NCBI GenBank assembly: GCA_028622995.1
Contig: JAJQJQ010000008.1
Coordinates: 62,001 to 126,000, forward strand
Origin: Panagrolaimus kolymaensis
Taxonomy: Eukaryota > Nematoda > Chromadorea > Rhabditida > Panagrolaimidae
Direction: 5' to 3'
Length of the DNA stretch: 64,000 bases
The notes below the pieces were generated by a model that was given only the letters and a program-made list of their open reading frames with translations, searched no databases and was not told where the DNA came from. The first letter of the stretch is position 1. Each line of letters begins with the position of its first letter. The position numbers and the translations under genes are program-made. Of the stretch, positions 51,076 to 62,607 are shown piece by piece.

Positions 51076-51931
51076 CTATCTTTTTAAGGTTATTCTTCGC
51101 AATATTTTTAATTTTATTTTATTGAATCTCGAAATTCTGGCTTCAAACTTTCCATAAGTGATGCAGGTTTTATTTATAGAAAAAGTATTACAAAATTTTT
51201 GTTTTGAAGCTTCCTTTTTATGGTTAATTTTCGCAATATTTATTTTTATTTTTTGAATAATTGAAGTCAAGCTTCAAATGTTCCATTCATTGTGGAGGCG
51301 TTAAAAATAGCAAATCTATTAATAAATTTTTGTTTTGAAGCTATCTTTTTAAGGTTATTCTTCGCAATATTTTTAATTTTATTTTATTGAATCTCGAAAT
51401 TCTAGCTTCAAACGTTCCATTCTTGGTGGGGGCGTTAAAAATAGCAATGCTATTACAAAATTTTTGTTTTGAAGCTAACTTTTTAAGGTTATTCTTCGCA
51501 ATATTTATTTTTATTTTTTGAATAATTGAAGTCAAGCTTCAAATGTTCCATTCATTGTGGAGGCGTTAAAAATAGCAAATCTATTAATAAATTTTTGTTT
51601 TGAAGCTAACTTTTTAAGGTTATTCTTCGCAATATTTATTTTTATTTTTTGAATAATTGAAGTCAAGCTTCAAATGTTCCATTCATTGTGGAGGCGTTAA
51701 AAATAGCAAATCTATTAATAAATTTTTGTTTTGAAGCTATCTTTTTAAGGTTATTCTTCGCAATATTTTTAATTTTATTTTATTGAATCTCGAAATTCTG
51801 GCTTCAAACTTTCCATAAGTGATGCAGGTTTTATTTATAGAAAAAGTATTACAAAATTTTTGTTTTGAAGCTTCCTTTTTATGGTTAATTTTCGCAATAT
51901 TTATTTTTATTTTTTGAATAATTGAAGTCAA
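51076..51931 (+). repeat. Right-arm class III monomers paired with the left arm
   Basis: Class III units at 51076-51270 and 51737-51931 pair with left units 38570-38764 and 37909-38103 (sum 89840 for both). They read CAAACTTTCCATAAGTG, the arm-specific form. Flanking monomers carry CAAATGTTCC and ATTAATAAAT, again matching the left arm. Confidence 0.9.
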
Positions 51932-52324
51932 GCTTCAAATGTTCCATTCATTGTGGAGGCGTTAAAAATAGCAAATCTATTAATAAATTTTTGTTTTGAA
52001 GCTATCTTTTTAAGGTTATTCTTCGCAATATTTTTAATTTTATTTTATTGAATCTCGAAATTCTAGCTTCAAACGTTCCATTCTTGGTGGGGGCGTTAAA
52101 AATAGCAATGCTATTACAAAATTTTTGTTTTGAAGCTATCTTTTTAAGGTTATTCTTCGCAATATTTATTTTTATTTTTTGAATAATTGAAGTCAAGCTT
52201 CAAATGTTCCATTCATTGTGGAGGCGTTAAAAATAGCAAATCTATTAATAAATTTTTGTTTTGAAGCTAACTTTTTAAGGTTATTCTTCGCAATATTTAT
52301 TTTTATTTTTTGAATAATTGAAGT

Positions 52325-55300
52325 CAAGCTTCAAATGTTCCATTCATTGTGGAGGCGTTAAAAATAGCAAATCTATTAATAAATTTTTGTTTTGAAGCTA
52401 TCTTTTTAAGGTTATTCTTCGCAATATTTTTAATTTTATTTTATTGAATCTCGAAATTCTAGCTTCTAACGTTCCATTCTTGGTGGGGGCGTTAAAAATA
52501 GCAATGCTATTACAAAATTTTTGTTTTGAAGCTAACTTTTTAAGGTTATTCTTCGCAATATTTTTAATTTTATTTTATTTAATCTCGAAATTCTAGCTTC
52601 AAACGTTCCATTCTTGGTGGGGGCGTTAAAAATAGCAATGCTATTACAAAATTTTTGTTTTGAAGCTAACTTTTTAAGGTTATTCTTCGCAATATTTTTA
52701 ATTTTATTTTATTTAATCTCGAAATTCTAGCTTCAAACGTTCCATTCTTGGTGGAGGCGTTAAAAATAGCAATGCTATTACAAAATTTTTGTTTTGAAGC
52801 TAACTTTTTAAGGTTATTCTTCGCAATATTTTTAATTTTATTTTATTTAATCTCGAAATTCTAGCTTCAAACGTTCCATTCTTGGTGGAGGCGTTAAAAA
52901 TAGCAATGCTATTACAAAATTTTTGTTTTGAAGCTAACTTTTTAAGGTTATTCTTCGCAATATTTTTAATTTTATTTTATTTAATCTCGAAATTCTAGCT
53001 TCAAACGTTCCATTCTTGGTGGAGGCGTTAAAAATAGCAATGCTATTACAAAATTTTTGTTTTGAAGCTAACTTTTTAAGGTTATTCTTCGCAATATTTT
53101 TAATTTTATTTTATTGAATCTCGAAATTCTAGCTTCAAACGTTCCATTCTTGGTGGGGGCGTTAAAAATAGCAATGCTATTACAAAATTTTTGTTTTGAA
53201 GCTAACTTTTTAAGGTTATTCTTCGCAATATTTTTAATTTTATTTTATTATATCTCGAATTTCTAGCTTCAAACGTTCCATTCTTGGTGGAGGCGTTAAA
53301 AATAGCAATGCTATTACAAAATTTTTGTTTTGAAGCTAACTTTTTAAGGTTATTCTTCGCAATATTTTTAATTTTATTTTATTTAATCTCGAAATTCTAG
53401 CTTCAAACGTTCCATTCTTGGTGGAGGCGTTAAAAATAGCAATGCTATTACAAAATTTTTGTTTTGAAGCTAACTTTTTAAGGTTATTCTTCGCAATATT
53501 TTTAATTTTATTTTATTGAATCTCGAAATTCTAGCTTCAAACGTTCCATTCTTGGTGGGGGCGTTAAAAATAGCAATGCTATTACAAAATTTTTGTTTTG
53601 AAGCTAACTTTTTAAGGTTATTCTTCTCAATATTTTTAATTTTATTTTATTGAATCTCGAAATTCTAGCTTCAAACGTTCCATTCTTGGTGGAGGCGTTA
53701 AAAATAGCAATGCTATTACAAAATTTTTGTTTTGAAGCTAACTTTTTAAGGTTATTCTTCGCAATATTTTTAATTTTATTTTATTATATCTCGAATTTCT
53801 AGCTTCAAACGTTCCATTCTTGGTGGAGGCGTTAAAAATAGCAATGCTATTACAAAATTTTTGTTTTGAAGCTAACTTTTTAAGGTTATTCTTCGCAATA
53901 TTTTTAATTTTATTTTATTATATCTCGAATTTCTAGCTTCAAACGTTCCATTCTTGGTGGAGGCGTTAAAAATAGCAATGCTATTACAAAATTTTTGTTT
54001 TGAAGCTAACTTTTTAAGGTTATTCTTCGCAATATTTTTAATTTTATTTTATTTAATCTCGAAATTCTAGCTTCAAACGTTCCATTCTTGGTGGAGGCGT
54101 TAAAAATAGCAATGCTATTACAAAATTTTTGTTTTGAAGCTAACTTTTTAAGGTTATTCTTCGCAATATTTTTAATTTTATTTTATTATATCTCGAATTT
54201 CTAGCTTCAAACGTTCCATTCTTGGTGGAGGCGTTAAAAATAGCAATGCTATTACAAAATTTTTGTTTTGAAGCTAACTTTTTAAGGTTATTCTTCGCAA
54301 TATTTTTAATTTTATTTTATTATATCTCGAATTTCTAGCTTCAAACGTTCCATTCTTATTGGAGGCGTTAAAAATAGCAATGCTATTACAAAATTTTTGT
54401 TTTGAAGCTAACTTTTTAAGGTTATTCTTCGCAATATTTTTAATTTTATTTTATTTAATCTCGAAATTCTAGCTTCAAACGTTCCATTCTTGGTGGAGGC
54501 GTTAAAAATAGCAATGCTATTACAAAATTTTTGTTTTGAAGCTAACTTTTTAAGGTTATTCTTCGCAATATTTTTAATTTTATTTTATTTAATCTCGAAA
54601 TTCTAGCTTCAAACGTTCCATTCTTGGTGGAGGCGTTAAAAATAGAAAAGCTATTCCAAATTTTTTGTTTTGAAGCTTACTTTTTAAGGTTATTCTTCTC
54701 AATATTTTTAATTTTATTTTATTGAATCTCGAAATTCTAGCTTCAAACGTTCCATTCTTGGTGGAGGCGTTAAAAATAGCAATGCTATTACAAAATTTTT
54801 GTTTTGAAGCTAACTTTTTAAGGTTATTCTTCGCAATATTTTTAATTTTATTTTATTGAATCTCGAAATTCTAGCTTCAAACGTTCCATTCTTGGTGGAG
54901 GCGTTAAAAATAGCAATGCTATTACAAAATTTTTGTTTTGAAGCTAACTTTTTAAGGTTATTCTTCGCAATATTTTTAATTTTATTTTATTGAATCTCGA
55001 AATTCTAGCTTCAAACGTTCCATTCTTGGTGGGGGCGTTAAAAATAGCAATGCTATTACAAAATTTTTGTTTTGAAGCTAACTTTTTAAGGTTATTCTTC
55101 TCAATATTTTTAATTTTATTTTATTGAATCTCGAAATTCTAGCTTCAAACGTTCCATTCTTGGTGGAGGCGTTAAAAATAGCAATGCTATTACAAAATTT
55201 TTGTTTTGAAGCTAACTTTTTAAGGTTATTCTTCGCAATATTTTTAATTTTATTTTATTATATCTCGAATTTCTAGCTTCAAACGTTCCATTCTTGGTGG

Positions 55301-58300
55301 AGGCGTTAAAAATAGCAATGCTATTACAAAATTTTTGTTTTGAAGCTAACTTTTTAAGGTTATTCTTCGCAATATTTTTAATTTTATTTTATTTAATCTC
55401 GAAATTCTAGCTTCAAACGTTCCATTCTTGGTGGAGGCGTTAAAAATAGAAAAGCTATTCCAAATTTTTTGTTTTGAAGCTTACTTTTTAAGGTTATTCT
55501 TCTCAATATTTTTAATTTTATTTTATTTAATCTCGAAATTCTAGCTTCAAACGTTCCATTCTTGGTGGAGGCGTTAAAAATAGAAAAGCTATTCCAAATT
55601 TTTTGTTTTGAAGCTTACTTTTTAAGGTTATTCTTCTCAATATTTTTAATTTTATTTTATTTAATCTCGAAATTCTAGCTTCAAACGTTCCATTCTTGGT
55701 GGAGGCGTTAAAAATAGAAAAGCTATTCCAAATTTTTTGTTTTGAAGCTTACTTTTTAAGGTTATTCTTCTCAATATTTTTAATTTTATTTTATTTAATC
55801 TCGAAATTCTAGCTTCAAACGTTCCATTCTTGGTGGAGGCGTTAAAAATAGCAATGCTATTACAAAATTTTTGTTTTGAAGCTAACTTTTTAAGGTTATT
55901 CTTCGCAATATTTTTAATTTTATTTTATTATATCTCGAATTTCTAGCTTCAAACGTTCCATTCTTATTGGAGGCGTTAAAAATAGCAATGCTATTACAAA
56001 ATTTTTGTTTTGAAGCTAACTTTTTAAGGTTATTCTTCGCAATATTTTTAATTTTATTTTATTTAATCTCGAAATTCTAGCTTCAAACGTTCCATTCTTG
56101 GTGGAGGCGTTAAAAATAGCAATGCTATTACAAAATTTTTGTTTTGAAGCTAACTTTTTAAGGTTATTCTTCGCAATATTTTTAATTTTATTTTATTATA
56201 TCTCGAATTTCTAGCTTCAAACGTTCCATTCTTGGTGGAGGCGTTAAAAATAGCAATGCTATTACAAAATTTTTGTTTTGAAGCTAACTTTTTAAGGTTA
56301 TTCTTCGCAATATTTTTAATTTTATTTTATTATATCTCGAATTTCTAGCTTCAAACGTTCCATTCTTGGTGGAGGCGTTAAAAATAGCAATGCTATTACA
56401 AAATTTTTGTTTTGAAGCTAACTTTTTAAGGTTATTCTTCGCAATATTTTTAATTTTATTTTATTATATCTCGAATTTCTAGCTTCAAACGTTCCATTCT
56501 TATTGGAGGCGTTAAAAATAGCAATGCTATTACAAAATTTTTGTTTTGAAGCTAACTTTTTAAGGTTATTCTTCGCAATATTTTTAATTTTATTTTATTT
56601 AATCTCGAAATTCTAGCTTCAAACGTTCCATTCTTGGTGGAGGCGTTAAAAATAGCAATGCTATTACAAAATTTTTGTTTTGAAGCTAACTTTTTAAGGT
56701 TATTCTTCGCAATATTTTTAATTTTATTTTATTATATCTCGAATTTCTAGCTTCAAACGTTCCATTCTTGGTGGAGGCGTTAAAAATAGCAATGCTATTA
56801 CAAAATTTTTGTTTTGAAGCTAACTTTTTAAGGTTATTCTTCGCAATATTTTTAATTTTATTTTATTGAATCTCGAAATTCTAGCTTCAAACGTTCCATT
56901 CTTGGTGGGGGCGTTAAAAATAGCAATGCTATTACAAAATTTTTGTTTTGAAGCTAACTTTTTAAGGTTATTCTTCGCAATATTTTTAATTTTATTTTAT
57001 TGAATCTCGAAATTCTAGCTTCAAACGTTCCATTCTTGGTGGGGGCGTTAAAAATAGCAATGCTATTACAAAATTTTTGTTTTGAAGCTAACTTTTTAAG
57101 GTTATTCTTCTCAATATTTTTAATTTTATTTTATTGAATCTCGAAATTCTAGCTTCAAACGTTCCATTCTTGGTGGAGGCGTTAAAAATAGCAATGCTAT
57201 TACAAAATTTTTGTTTTGAAGCTAACTTTTTAAGGTTATTCTTCGCAATATTTTTAATTTTATTTTATTATATCTCGAATTTCTAGCTTCAAACGTTCCA
57301 TTCTTGGTGGAGGCGTTAAAAATAGCAATGCTATTACAAAATTTTTGTTTTGAAGCTAACTTTTTAAGGTTATTCTTCGCAATATTTTTAATTTTATTTT
57401 ATTATATCTCGAATTTCTAGCTTCAAACGTTCCATTCTTGGTGGAGGCGTTAAAAATAGCAATGCTATTACAAAATTTTTGTTTTGAAGCTAACTTTTTA
57501 AGGTTATTCTTCGCAATATTTTTAATTTTATTTTATTTAATCTCGAAATTCTAGCTTCAAACGTTCCATTCTTGGTGGAGGCGTTAAAAATAGCAATGCT
57601 ATTACAAAATTTTTGTTTTGAAGCTAACTTTTTAAGGTTATTCTTCGCAATATTTTTAATTTTATTTTATTATATCTCGAATTTCTAGCTTCAAACGTTC
57701 CATTCTTGGTGGAGGCGTTAAAAATAGCAATGCTATTACAAAATTTTTGTTTTGAAGCTAACTTTTTAAGGTTATTCTTCGCAATATTTTTAATTTTATT
57801 TTATTTAATCTCGAAATTCTAGCTTCAAACGTTCCATTCTTGGTGGAGGCGTTAAAAATAGAAAAGCTATTCCAAATTTTTTGTTTTGAAGCTTACTTTT
57901 TAAGGTTATTCTTCTCAATATTTTTAATTTTATTTTATTGAATCTCGAAATTCTAGCTTCAAACGTTCCATTCTTGGTGGAGGCGTTAAAAATAGCAATG
58001 CTATTACAAAATTTTTGTTTTGAAGCTAACTTTTTAAGGTTATTCTTCGCAATATTTTTAATTTTATTTTATTTAATCTCGAAATTCTAGCTTCAAACGT
58101 TCCATTCTTGGTGGAGGCGTTAAAAATAGCAATGCTATTACAAAATTTTTGTTTTGAAGCTAACTTTTTAAGGTTATTCTTCGCAATATTTTTAATTTTA
58201 TTTTATTATATCTCGAATTTCTAGCTTCAAACGTTCCATTCTTATTGGAGGCGTTAAAAATAGCAATGCTATTACAAAATTTTTGTTTTGAAGCTAACTT

Positions 58301-58756
58301 TTTAAGGTTATTCTTCGCAATATTTTTAATTTTATTTTATTATATCTCGAATTTCTAGCTTCAAACGTTCCATTCTTGGTGGAGGCGTTAAAAATAGCAA
58401 TGCTATTACAAAATTTTTGTTTTGAAGCTAACTTTTTAAGGTTATTCTTCGCAATATTTTTAATTTTATTTTATTATATCTCGAATTTCTAGCTTCAAAC
58501 GTTCCATTCTTATTGGAGGCGTTAAAAATAGCAATGCTATTACAAAATTTTTGTTTTGAAGCTAACTTTTTAAGGTTATTCTTCGCAATATTTTTAATTT
58601 TATTTTATTTAATCTCGAAATTCTAGCTTCAAACGTTCCATTCTTGGTGGAGGCGTTAAAAATAGCAATGCTATTACAAAATTTTTGTTTTGAAGCTAAC
58701 TTTTTAAGGTTATTCTTCGCAATATTTTTAATTTTATTTTATTATATCTCGAATTT
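52325..58756 (+). repeat. Pure class I block, 48 x 134 bp (right arm)
   Basis: From the CAAG at 52325 to the CTAG at 58757 is 6432 bp, exactly 48 x 134. It mirrors the 57-unit block at 29874-37511. The nine-unit difference equals the mapped events: 10 units duplicated on the left, one further extra unit on the left between 30119 and 30521, and two extra on the right before 54355. Confidence 0.92.
55430..55780 (+). repeat. Triplet of GAAAAGCTATTCC variant monomers (right arm)
   Basis: GCTATTCCAAA occurs at 55454, 55588 and 55722 (134-bp steps), each with GAAGCTTAC and CTTCTCAATATT. Lone copies are at 54650 and 57866. Distances of 804 and 2144 bp compare with 804 and 3484 bp on the left, and 3484 minus 2144 is exactly 1340. 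None of the three carries the private changes of the left triplet. Confidence 0.92.
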
Positions 58757-61700
58757 CTAGCTTCAAACGTTCCATTCTTGGTGGAGGCGTTAAAAATAGC
58801 AATGCTATTACAAAATTTTTGTTTTGAAGCTAACTTTTTAAGGTTATTCTTCGCAATATTTATTTTTATTTTTTGAATAATTGAAGTCAAGCTTCAAACG
58901 TTCCATTCATTGTGGAGGCGTTAAAAATAGCAAAGCTATTACAAAATTTTTGTTTTGAAGCTAACTTTTAAGGTTATTCTTCGCAATATTTTTAATTTTA
59001 TTTTATTGAATCTCGAAATTCTAGCTTCAAACGTTCCATTCTTGGTGGAGGCGTTAAAAATAGCAATGCTATTACAAAATTTTTGTTTTGAAGCTAACTT
59101 TTTAAGGTTATTCTTCGCAATATTTATTTTTATTTTTTGAATAATTGAAGTCAAGCTTCAAACGTTCCATTCATTGTGGAGGCGTTAAAAATAGCAAAGC
59201 TATTACAAAATTTTTGTTTTGAAGCTAACTTTTAAGGTTATTCTTCGCAATATTTTTAATTTTATTTTATTATATCTCGAACTTCTAGCTTCAAACGTTC
59301 CATTCTTGGTGGAGGCGTTAAAAATAGCAATGCTATTACAAAATTTTTGTTTTGAAGCTAACTTTTTAAGGTTATTCTTCGCAATATTTTTAATTTTATT
59401 TTATTATATCTCGAATTTCTAGCTTCAAACGTTCCATTCTTGGTGGAGGCGTTAAAAATAGCAATGCTATTACAAAATTTTTGTTTTGAAGCTAACTTTT
59501 TAAGGTTATTCTTCGCAATATTTTTAATTTTATTTTATTATATCTCGAATTTCTAGCTTCAAACGTTCCATTCTTGGTGGAGGCGTTAAAAATAGCAATG
59601 CTATTACAAAATTTTTTTTTTGAAGCTAACTTTTTAAGGTTATTCTTCGCAATATTTTTAATTTTATTTTATTGAATCTCGAAATTCTAGCTTCAAACGT
59701 TCCATTCTTGGTGGGGGCGTTAAAAATAGCAATGCTATTACAAAATTTTTGTTTTGAAGCTAACTTTTTAAGGTTATTCTTCGCAATATTTATTTTTATT
59801 TTTTGAATAATTGAAGTCAAGCTTCAAACGTTCCATTCATTGTGGAGGCGTTAAAAATAGCAAAGCTATTACAAAATTTTTGTTTTGAAGCTAACTTTTA
59901 AGGTTATTCTTCGCAATATTTTTAATTTTATTTTATTATATCTCGAATTTCTAGCTTCAAACGTTCCATTCTTGGTGGAGGCGTTAAAAATAGCAATGCT
60001 ATTACAAAATTTTTGTTTTGAAGCTAACTTTTTAAGGTTATTCTTCGCAATATTTTTAATTTTATTTTATTATATCTCGAATTTCTAGCTTCAAACGTTC
60101 CATTCTTGGTGGAGGCGTTAAAAATAGCAATGCTATTACAAAATTTTTGTTTTGAAGCTAACTTTTTAAGGTTATTCTTCGCAATATTTTTAATTTTATT
60201 TTATTATATCTCGAATTTCTAGCTTCAAACGTTCCATTCTTGGTGGAGGCGTTAAAAATAGCAATGCTATTACAAAATTTTTGTTTTGAAGCTAACTTTT
60301 TAAGGTTATTCTTCGCAATATTTTTAATTTTATTTTATTGAATCTCGAAATTCTAGCTTCAAACGTTCCATTCTTGGTGGGGGCGTTAAAAATAGCAATG
60401 CTATTACAAAATTTTTGTTTTGAAGCTAACTTTTTAAGGTTATTCTTCGCAATATTTATTTTTATTTTTTGAATAATTGAAGTCAAGCTTCAAACGTTCC
60501 ATTCATTGTGGAGGCGTTAAAAATAGCAAAGCTATTACAAAATTTTTGTTTTGAAGCTAACTTTTAAGGTTATTCTTCGCAATATTTTTAATTTTATTTT
60601 ATTATATCTCGAATTTCTAGCTTCAAACGTTCCATTCTCTGTGGAGGCGTTAAAAATAGCAATGCTATTACAAAATTTTTGTTTTGAAGCTAACTTTTTA
60701 AGGTTATTCTTCGCAATATTTTTAATTTTATTTTATTATATCTCGAATTTCTAGCTTCAAACGTTTCATTCTTGGTGGAGGCGTTAAAAATAGCAATGCT
60801 ATTACAAAATTTTTGTTTTGAAGCTAACTTTTTAAGGTTATTCTTCGCAATATTTTTAATTTTATTTTATTGAATCTCGAAATTCTAGCTTCAAACGTTC
60901 CATTCTTGGTGGGGGCGTTAAAAATAGCAATGCTATTACAAAATTTTTGTTTTGAAGCTAACTTTTTAAGGTTATTCTTCGCAATATTTATTTTTATTTT
61001 TTGAATAATTGAAGTCAAGCTTCAAACGTTCCATTCTTGGTGGGGGCGTTAAAAATAGCAATGCTATTACAAAATTTTTGTTTTGAAGCTAACTTTTTAA
61101 GGTTATTCTTCGCAATATTTATTTTTATTTTTTGAATAATTGAAGTCAAGCTTCAAACGTTCCATTCTTGGTGGAGGCGTTAAAAATAGCAATGCTATTA
61201 CAAAATTTTTGTTTTGAAGCTAACTTTTTAAGGTTATTCTTCGCAATATTTTTAATTTTATTTTATTGAATCTCGAATTTCTAGCTTCAAACGTTCCATT
61301 CTTGGTGGAGGCGTTAAAAATAGCAATGCTATTACAAAATTTTTGTTTTGAAGCTAACTTTTTAAGGTTATTCTTCGCAATATTTATTTTTATTTTTTGA
61401 ATAATTGAAGTCAAGCTTCAAACGTTCCATTCTTGGTGGAGGCGTTAAAAATAGCAATGCTATTACAAAATTTTTGTTTTGAAGCTAACTTTTTAAGGTT
61501 ATTCTTCGCAATATTTATTTTTATTTTTTGAATAATTGAAGTCAAGCTTCAAACGTTCCATTCTTGGTGGAGGCGTTAAAAATAGCAATGCTATTACAAA
61601 ATTTTTGTTTTGAAGCTAACTTTTTAAGGTTATTCTTCGCAATATTTTTAATTTTATTTTATTATATCTCGAATTTCTAGCTTCAAACGTTCCATTCTTG

Positions 61701-62342
61701 GTGGAGGCGTTAAAAATAGCAATGCTATTACAAAATTTTTGTTTTGAAGCTAACTTTTTAAGGTTATTCTTCGCAATATTTTTAATTTTATTTTATTATA
61801 TCTCGAATTTCTAGCTTCAAACGTTCCATTCTTGGTGGAGGCGTTAAAAATAGCAATGCTATTACAAAATTTTTGTTTTGAAGCTAACTTTTTAAGGTTA
61901 TTCTTCGCAATATTTTTAATTTTATTTTATTGAATCTCGAAATTCTAGCTTCAAACGTTCCATTCTTGGTGGGGGCGTTAAAAATAGCAATGCTATTACA
62001 AAATTTTTGTTTTGAAGCTAACTTTTTAAGGTTATTCTTCGCAATATTTATTTTTATTTTTTGAATAATTGAAGTCAAGCTTCAAACGTTCCATTCATTG
62101 TGGAGGCGTTAAAAATAGCAAAGCTATTACAAAATTTTTGTTTTGAAGCTAACTTTTAAGGTTATTCTTCGCAATATTTTTAATTTTATTTTATTATATC
62201 TCGAATTTCTAGCTTCAAACGTTCCATTCTTGGTGGAGGCGTTAAAAATAGCAATGCTATTACAAAATTTTTGTTTTGAAGCTAACTTTTTAAGGTTATT
62301 CTTCGCAATATTTTTAATTTTATTTTATTATATCTCGAATTT

Positions 62343-62476
62343 CTAGCTTCAAACGTTCCATTCTTGGTGGAGGCGTTAAAAATAGCAATGCTATTACAAA
62401 ATTTTTGTTTTGAAGCTAACTTTTTAAGGTTATTCTTCGCAATATTTTTAATTTTATTTTATTATATCTCGAATTT
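62343..62476 (+). repeat. Representative class I monomer with nested inverted repeats
   Basis: The 134-bp unit holds TAGCTTCAAA at 62344-62353 and its exact complement TTTGAAGCTA at 62409-62418, separated by 55 bp. Inside lie two dyads that abut each other: AATAGCAATGCTATT (62381-62395, 7-bp arms around one A) and ACAAAATTTTTGT (62396-62408, 6-bp arms around one T). The second dyad directly touches the right outer arm. The common variants GCAAAGCT and GCAAATCT shorten the first dyad to 6- and 5-bp arms. Any structural or protein-binding role is inference. Confidence 0.8.
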
Positions 62477-62607
62477 CTAGCTTCAAACGTTCCATTCTTG
62501 GTGGAGGCGTTAAAAATAGCAATGCTATTACAAAATTTTTGTTTTGAAGCTAACTTTTTAAGGTTATTCTTCGCAATATTTATTTTTATTTTTTGAATAA
62601 TTGAAGT
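62477..62607 (+). repeat. Representative class II monomer (131 bp)
   Basis: Measured from CTAG at 62477 to CAAG at 62608. The linker ATTTTTTGAATAATTGAAG replaces the class I ATTTTATTATATCTCGAATT and is three bases shorter. Its end makes CAAGCTTC, a HindIII site that class I units (CTAGCTTC) lack, so HindIII would cut the array into higher-order-repeat ladders. Confidence 0.88.

Noticed and set aside
62440..62476. CENP-B box-like sequence at TTCGCAATATT
   Set aside because: Only TTCG plus a correctly spaced A fits; the required CGGG end is missing in every variant I read.
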